Origin: Balneolales bacterium
GTDB taxonomy: Bacteria; Bacteroidota; Rhodothermia; Balneolales; Natronogracilivirgulaceae
Assembly (NCBI GenBank): GCA_007131625.1
Contig: SLQC01000223.1
Span: 1 to 9,430 of the forward strand
Length of the DNA stretch: 9,430 nucleotides
Direction of reading: 5' to 3'
Part shown: piece after piece, positions 5,762 through 9,430 of the stretch
How positions within the stretch are numbered: position 1 is the first letter of the stretch
Layout of the letters: each line of letters begins with the position of its first letter
The notes under the pieces: model-generated
What the model was told of the DNA's origin: nothing
What the model saw: the letters and a program-made list of their open reading frames with translations, nothing else
Databases searched by the model: none
Position numbers and translations under genes: made by a program

Positions 5762-7691
5762 CGGTTGACGACAGGATTGCCCCGTTTTCGTACATATCCG
5801 GGTTAATTTTTCCAGACTGGTGTTGTTTTTGAGCCTGGATAATGAGACTTACCGGTTTTGACTCACCGGGATATGGAGCAGCGATCAGCAGAGTGATCAT
5901 TTCCGGTTCAGGTCCTTCCGGATAGTGCGTTATTGCACTGTTCAGAAAAACACTCAAATTAGGGCTGTTGAATTCACCATCTGCTTCCGATTGACCCAGA
6001 TGCCAGGGTGTTTTCTTATACTTTTCCGGCGGTATATGACTATTTCCAGGATCCCATTTATTCGCGGCAACAAACGGATCCCTGGCCATGATTCTGGTAC
6101 CGGCTGGTATTCCGGGAATGAGCAGCGTTGCCTCCGCGATGGAGCCGGGTCGGACACCCTGCAGATCAAAACGCAGCATATGGTAATCACCCGGCTCATG
6201 AACCTCGGGCCACTCATCCATCTTCCATTCGTCGGCTGTTCTTGTGATCTCAACTTTTTCTGTTGGTTTTCTGGATAACTGCATTAACTCCTGCAGATAG
6301 TGCTCCAGGTACGTGTAGCCATCATCCGAATAAACCTGGTGATAGCGACGATTGATATCCAGACCCTTTGATTCCTTCCACCAGTCGGCAATTCCGTCAC
6401 GCGCGGTGCTGACTACGCGATCCCCCTGGGCGACATCACCGTAATTACCAACATCTTCTGGACGGTCAACGAATTTCCCCGTTCGCTCAACCACATCCCG
6501 GACCACTCTGCGATCGTGGATATCTCTTATCCTCGATGCACCACCCCGGCTAAGCAAGTGAATGTAGGATGCCCTTGGTGTAACCGGACTGTACTCGGAT
6601 TGAAGCTGGAATCTGGTATTTGACGGACTCGGACCGTCAAGCACTTGTGACCCGGTACTATTCAGGTCTACCGGACCGGCAGCGTTTCTGTCGTACACGT
6701 TTTCAGCGGCATAAACTCTCGCTGACGGATCGCCCTGAATCATGGCTGACGGACCACTGTGCTGTGGGCCGGTGATGCCCGTATTTCCAATATAATTGAC
6801 AAGTGCATCATCCGTGAAGAGCCCTATCCATCCACCCGGATGATAAATTACGTTGTTCGAGAATTCCAGAAGCGTCAGATTATTATTGCCAAAAACTCGG
6901 GGGTTCCGGGCCCGGTTGTGAGCAAAAAGGTTATTCAGAAAAGAGAAGTTGTACGTGTTGCCGGCCATGGCCCCGTAACTTCGGGTGCCCTTGGGATGAT
7001 CGGTGTCGTAGAGTGCCTCGACTGTGAATGAGTTCTGGATGGTAACATTTCTGGAGTCATGCGTAACGCCGATGTTATCCTCCTGCCCCCAGCGGGTGGT
7101 GACATGGTCCACAATCACATTGCTGCTGCCCCAAATCCGCAATGCCCTTGGGGGAAGCTCACCATCATAGGTTCTGATATGCCCCGGTAAATTCTCGCTG
7201 CCCGGTTTGGTTAGCCCGTCCCCAGGTGCGAATCTGATATTCTGTATAATGACATTGTCAGAATCAATGATGAAAAAAGACCGGTGGGCAATTACAATTC
7301 CATCGCCGGGAGCGGTTTGACCGGCAATGGTCAGATTACTGGCATAAGAACGGAGGCGATCTTGCAGATAGATAACTCCGCCAATGTCAAAAACTATGGT
7401 TCTCGGACCAGTGGCCGTTTCAATTCCATAGCGAAGTGACCCAAAACCATAATCCTTTAGATGGGTGACATGGTACACGTCTCCGCCTCGTCCTCCTGTT
7501 GCATATTTGCCGGCGCCATCAGCCTGAGGAAATGCTGCGATTCCGCTATTTGCGATTCCGCTATTTGAGATCCCGTTATTTGCGATCCTGCTGTTTGCGA
7601 TCCCGATATTTCCGTTCTGGACAAGTCCCGGCAGAAATAGTGTCAGAAGAAGAAGTGGGATCAGAATTATTTGTTTGCAGAAAACCGGCAT
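5727..7691 (-). CDS. Secreted family PL1 pectate lyase-like enzyme with C-terminal extension
   Basis: This is a 654-residue protein from ATG 7691, whose N-terminus is a signal peptide (MPVFCKQIILIPLLLLTLFL). The open frame continues upstream to TTG 7862, but that adds 57 residues without an ATG and hides the signal. A GIANS-like pentapeptide repeat (residues about 30-52) links the signal to the catalytic domain. From GGRGGDVYHVT (about 66) to about 380 it is a right-handed parallel beta-helix pectate lyase of family PL1: GGVIYL, LTIAGQTAPGDGI, DNVIIQNIRFAPGD, the DHVTTRWGQEDN signature and HNRARNPRV, where Arg262 in the R-x-P motif is the likely catalytic base. The reaction would be beta-elimination of polygalacturonate or a related uronate polymer, normally calcium-dependent. 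A DGIADWW motif (about 432) precedes a DNRLRE/carbohydrate-binding-like C-terminal region (about 480-654). No T9SS sorting domain is present. Confidence 0.88.
   Translation of the reverse strand: MPVFCKQIILIPLLLLTLFLPGLVQNGNIGIANSRIANNGISNSGIANSGIAAFPQADGAGKYATGGRGGDVYHVTHLKDYGFGSLRYGIETATGPRTIVFDIGGVIYLQDRLRSYASNLTIAGQTAPGDGIVIAHRSFFIIDSDNVIIQNIRFAPGDGLTKPGSENLPGHIRTYDGELPPRALRIWGSSNVIVDHVTTRWGQEDNIGVTHDSRNVTIQNSFTVEALYDTDHPKGTRSYGAMAGNTYNFSFLNNLFAHNRARNPRVFGNNNLTLLEFSNNVIYHPGGWIGLFTDDALVNYIGNTGITGPQHSGPSAMIQGDPSARVYAAENVYDRNAAGPVDLNSTGSQVLDGPSPSNTRFQLQSEYSPVTPRASYIHLLSRGGASRIRDIHDRRVVRDVVERTGKFVDRPEDVGNYGDVAQGDRVVSTARDGIADWWKESKGLDINRRYHQVYSDDGYTYLEHYLQELMQLSRKPTEKVEITRTADEWKMDEWPEVHEPGDYHMLRFDLQGVRPGSIAEATLLIPGIPAGTRIMARDPFVAANKWDPGNSHIPPEKYKKTPWHLGQSEADGEFNSPNLSVFLNSAITHYPEGPEPEMITLLIAAPYPGESKPVSLIIQAQKQHQSGKINPDMYENGAILSSTGVSSAWMEVQQ
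7537..7611 (-). repeat. Five-unit 15-base tandem repeat coding a GIANS-type pentapeptide
   Basis: Five consecutive 15-base units lie at 7537-7551, 7552-7566, 7567-7581, 7582-7596 and 7597-7611. On the plus strand the first two are identical (GCGATTCCGCTATTT) and the others differ by a few bases. The frame is kept, so the protein reads GIANS, RIANN, GISNS, GIANS, GIA between the signal peptide and the beta-helix domain. Perfect first copies beside degraded ones suggest slippage expansion, with the freshest copies at the catalytic-domain side. Confidence 0.9.
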
Positions 7692-7858
7692 ATCAGAATA
7701 AGTTTCATCGTTTTCGAAGTTTTTCGCTGGTGAGCAATAATCTCCAATATGACGGCGCAAGCATGGAGTTACCGCGACAGCTGATGAAACGAAGAGTAGT
7801 CCCTTCCATATGTTCAGTGTTTGTTTGTGTTGTGCTAATTGGGGTGGTGGGTTGCTTT

Positions 7859-8656
7859 TCAATGGAGTGAAATCGATGTGAGAAATTCCTGTACCTCGGC
7901 ATTAAAAGTTTTAGGTGCCTCTGCATTGACCAGATGACCGGCGCCTTCAATGACAACCAGCCTGGAAGCTGGAATAGCGTCATGCAGTGCTTCCGCTACA
8001 TGCAGCGGAGAACGTTGGTCGATATCACCATAAACCAGCAGGGTAGGTATTCTGATCTCCGTAAGTACATTACGCAGGTCTGCTTGTGCAAATGCCCGGA
8101 GCATCGCCCGCATTCCAGCCGGATGAAACTCTGATATGATATCCGCGGTTTCTTTGATAACATGCTTCGGTGTGGATTCCGTGAATAGTGTGGCAAGAAA
8201 ATCATTTACAACAACTTCAGGTGGCATTTCGGACAGCTGAATTCCATTTCGGAGCCGCTCGGCAACTGTTTCGGGAGGAAGGGATCCGGCCCATCCGGCA
8301 TATGCCGATACCAGCACAAGTGATTTGGGGATATCCGGATAGTTGCGATAAAAATCCAGGGCCAGACCGCCTCCAAACGAGAGACCAAGCAGGTGGGGCC
8401 GGTCCATATCCAGGGCTTCAATCAAAGCAGCAAGACATTTCGAGTAATCTGAAAGGGTAAATGTTTCCGGAGGATCGGAGGATCGGCCACAACCGGGAGC
8501 ATCCCAGACGATTACTTTAAAATTTTGCGAAAACACATCCAGTTGATGCCGCCATGAACGGCTGTCACACAATGCTCCGTGCAGAAGTACAAGGGGAGGA
8601 CCTGTACCTCTTTGTTCGAATGCAATGTGAACGTCACCAACCTTTATTTTTTCCAT
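7859..8656 (-). CDS. Alpha/beta-hydrolase (serine hydrolase fold, substrate unknown)
   Basis: This is a complete 265-residue single-domain alpha/beta-hydrolase, a typical length for the esterase / epoxide-hydrolase / 3-oxoadipate enol-lactonase-like group. Visible landmarks are the HG oxyanion motif LVLLHGALCDSRSW (residues 23-35), the WDAPGCGRS turn (51-59), the nucleophile elbow G-L-Ser93-F-G-G, the acid in YGDIDQRSP (Asp213, alternatively Asp211) and His241 in GAGHLVNAEAP. A helical cap lies between about 120 and 190. No signal peptide is seen, so it is probably cytoplasmic. The start ATG at 8656 follows an A-rich run instead of a Shine-Dalgarno, as is common in Bacteroidota. It lies 129 bases downstream of the OsmC-type gene and 167 bases upstream of the lyase start, so co-transcription is possible but not shown. 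The specific substrate cannot be read from the sequence. Confidence 0.92.
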   Translation of the reverse strand: MEKIKVGDVHIAFEQRGTGPPLVLLHGALCDSRSWRHQLDVFSQNFKVIVWDAPGCGRSSDPPETFTLSDYSKCLAALIEALDMDRPHLLGLSFGGGLALDFYRNYPDIPKSLVLVSAYAGWAGSLPPETVAERLRNGIQLSEMPPEVVVNDFLATLFTESTPKHVIKETADIISEFHPAGMRAMLRAFAQADLRNVLTEIRIPTLLVYGDIDQRSPLHVAEALHDAIPASRLVVIEGAGHLVNAEAPKTFNAEVQEFLTSISLH

Positions 8657-8704
8657 TTTTTTTAGCCAGTATCTGAGAAGCAGGAAAGTCGAAAATTCAC
8701 GGTT

Positions 8705-8749
8705 TTATGATTTTACCGCTTGTAATTTTACTGCTTATGATTCTGCCGC
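8705..8749. repeat. Intergenic three-unit 15-base tandem repeat
   Basis: Three adjoining 15-base units, 8705-8719 (TTATGATTTTACCGC), 8720-8734 (TTGTAATTTTACTGC) and 8735-8749 (TTATGATTCTGCCGC), lie in the 129-base gap between the OsmC-type stop and the hydrolase start, 49-93 bases upstream of the hydrolase ATG on the minus strand. The units differ by only a few substitutions and keep the period. It could be a spacer repeat, repeated binding sites in the hydrolase 5' region, or residue of a mobile repeat. Confidence 0.75.
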
Positions 8750-8785
8750 ACATGTTTCAGCCATGAAAAAAGCGGTACACTGGTT

Positions 8786-9304
8786 TCACTGATTGTCCCG
8801 CTGGATATGGTGTGACGTATCAATTACAGGCGGTTTCTCCAGCGTTTGCTTGACGACGCAGTATCGCTCGGTGAGGCGCAGCAACGTATCAACCTGATCG
8901 TCAGGGGCATCGGTATCCAAGTCGAAGTGAAGTCGGATTTGCCGGAAACCCACGGGGGCCTCCTTCGACACTCCCAGCGTTCCGCGGAAGTCCAGATCAC
9001 CCTCAGCAGTAACCGTACCTCCCCGCAGATTTATGTCCAGGGCGGTTGCCACGGCCTGCAGGGTCACACCGGCGCACGCTGCAAGCGCCTCCAGAAGCAT
9101 GTCACCGGAGCATGCCGCCAAACCGGATCCACCGGTGGCCGGATGAAGACCCGCCTCCACCAGAGCCTTGCCGGTGTCCACGCGACAGGTGACCCCCTCA
9201 CCGATAATTCCTCTGGCGCTTAAGGTAACAAGTGCAGATTCCGGCTTCTCATGATACTGCTGTTTGAGCGGTGCTTGCAGCGACCGCAGTTCCTCGCTTT
9301 TCAT
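8786..9304 (-). CDS. OsmC/Ohr-family protein (thiol-dependent peroxidase-like)
   Basis: This is a 172-residue protein from ATG 9304; a GGAG ribosome site 7 bases upstream decides this start over the in-frame TTG at 9310. The OsmC fold is shown by the central helix SGDMLLEALAACAGVTLQAVATAL and by the second conserved segment LTERYCVVKQTL, which contain the two expected reactive cysteines (Cys77 and Cys149; Cys40 and Cys65 are additional). OsmC/Ohr proteins reduce organic hydroperoxides with the first cysteine as the attacking residue and the second as the resolving one; they act in the cytoplasm, usually as dimers. The length is slightly above the usual 135-145 because of an N-terminal extension of about 30 residues. 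The exact subfamily (OsmC, Ohr or YhfA-like) and electron donor are not certain. A dyad just upstream suggests regulation. The neighbouring downstream gene is an alpha/beta-hydrolase. Confidence 0.9.
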   Translation of the reverse strand: MKSEELRSLQAPLKQQYHEKPESALVTLSARGIIGEGVTCRVDTGKALVEAGLHPATGGSGLAACSGDMLLEALAACAGVTLQAVATALDINLRGGTVTAEGDLDFRGTLGVSKEAPVGFRQIRLHFDLDTDAPDDQVDTLLRLTERYCVVKQTLEKPPVIDTSHHIQRDNQ

Positions 9305-9311
9305 AGCCAAA

Positions 9312-9315
9312 CTCC
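9312..9315 (-). promoter_or_regulatory. Ribosome binding site of the OsmC-type gene
   Basis: Minus-strand GGAG lies 7 bases before ATG 9304, the best-spaced Shine-Dalgarno-like site in the window. It sits only one base from the alternative TTG at 9310, which argues for the ATG. Confidence 0.6.
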
Positions 9316-9329
9316 AATGTCAGGACATT
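9316..9329. promoter_or_regulatory. Candidate operator dyad upstream of the OsmC-type gene
   Basis: AATGTC-AG-GACATT is a perfect 6-base-arm inverted repeat immediately upstream of the ribosome site. It may be the binding site of a dimeric repressor or redox sensor. It does not match the AATTGTA-type OhrR box that I know, so no regulator is named. Confidence 0.4.
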
Positions 9330-9430
9330 TCCGTTTTTTTAACTGATTTTCCATGTTTCATGTTTATTTCATCTGTTTAAATCAATTTAGATTCATGAGG
9401 GCAGAATGAACTCACAAGGCAGGATTTAAT

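Noticed and set aside
7702..7790. Inverted GTTTCATC / GATGAAAC arms about 73 bases apart upstream of the lyase
   Set aside because: The arms are only 8 bases with a long spacer, and there is no T-run or other sign of a terminator or mobile end.
7692..7862. N-terminal extension of the lyase frame to TTG 7862, overlapping the hydrolase stop codon
   Set aside because: It has no ATG and would bury the signal peptide that begins at ATG 7691; the overlap with the hydrolase stop is probably accidental.
8750..8785. Possible terminator after the OsmC-type gene (a run of six T on the minus strand)
   Set aside because: No stable GC-rich stem directly precedes the T-run, so an intrinsic terminator is not supported.
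9394..9430. Possible gene start on the plus strand at the right edge
   Set aside because: ATG frames here stop within a few codons (for example M-N-S-Q-G-R-I-stop), so no gene is supported.

Overview
The window reads as chromosomal sequence from a Bacteroidota-type (FCB group) bacterium, most likely a Balneolota/Rhodothermota-like or similar lineage. The main reason is two large secreted proteins that end in the type IX secretion (T9SS) C-terminal sorting domain in its 'NYPNPFNP ... YDALGR ... SGLYLYRL' form. Shine-Dalgarno sites are weak or absent at most starts, which also fits. Lineage is inferred from protein signatures only. No rRNA, tRNA, CRISPR, IS element, transposase or phage gene was seen.

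All six intact or partial genes lie on the minus strand, so transcription runs right to left. In that order they are: an OsmC-type thiol peroxidase-like protein (8786-9304), an alpha/beta-hydrolase (7859-8656), a family PL1 pectate lyase-like secreted enzyme with a C-terminal extension (5727-7691), a degenerate half-length VOC/glyoxalase-like remnant overlapping the lyase 3' end (5552-5761), a long AT-rich intergenic stretch with a good promoter-like element, a beta-propeller T9SS protein (3716-5089), a triple-LamG/double-FN3 T9SS protein (752-3619), and an AraC-type regulator cut off by the left edge (1-578). The regulator is encoded opposite a misleading plus-strand ORF.

The right half combines a detoxification/metabolic pair (OsmC plus hydrolase) with a carbohydrate-active secreted enzyme. 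The middle and left hold two cell-surface or secreted proteins. The propeller and LamG genes are only 96 bases apart, may be co-expressed, and share an 11-base motif in their upstream regions. Gaps of 96 to about 640 bases make one long operon unlikely.

The less ordinary items are small-scale. There are two separate 15-base tandem repeats, one coding and one intergenic. There are several perfect short palindromes at gene boundaries, a dyad beside the osmC ribosome binding site, an 11-base motif shared by the two T9SS genes, and the truncated VOC-like fragment. I found no convincing evidence of a wholly new multi-gene system.
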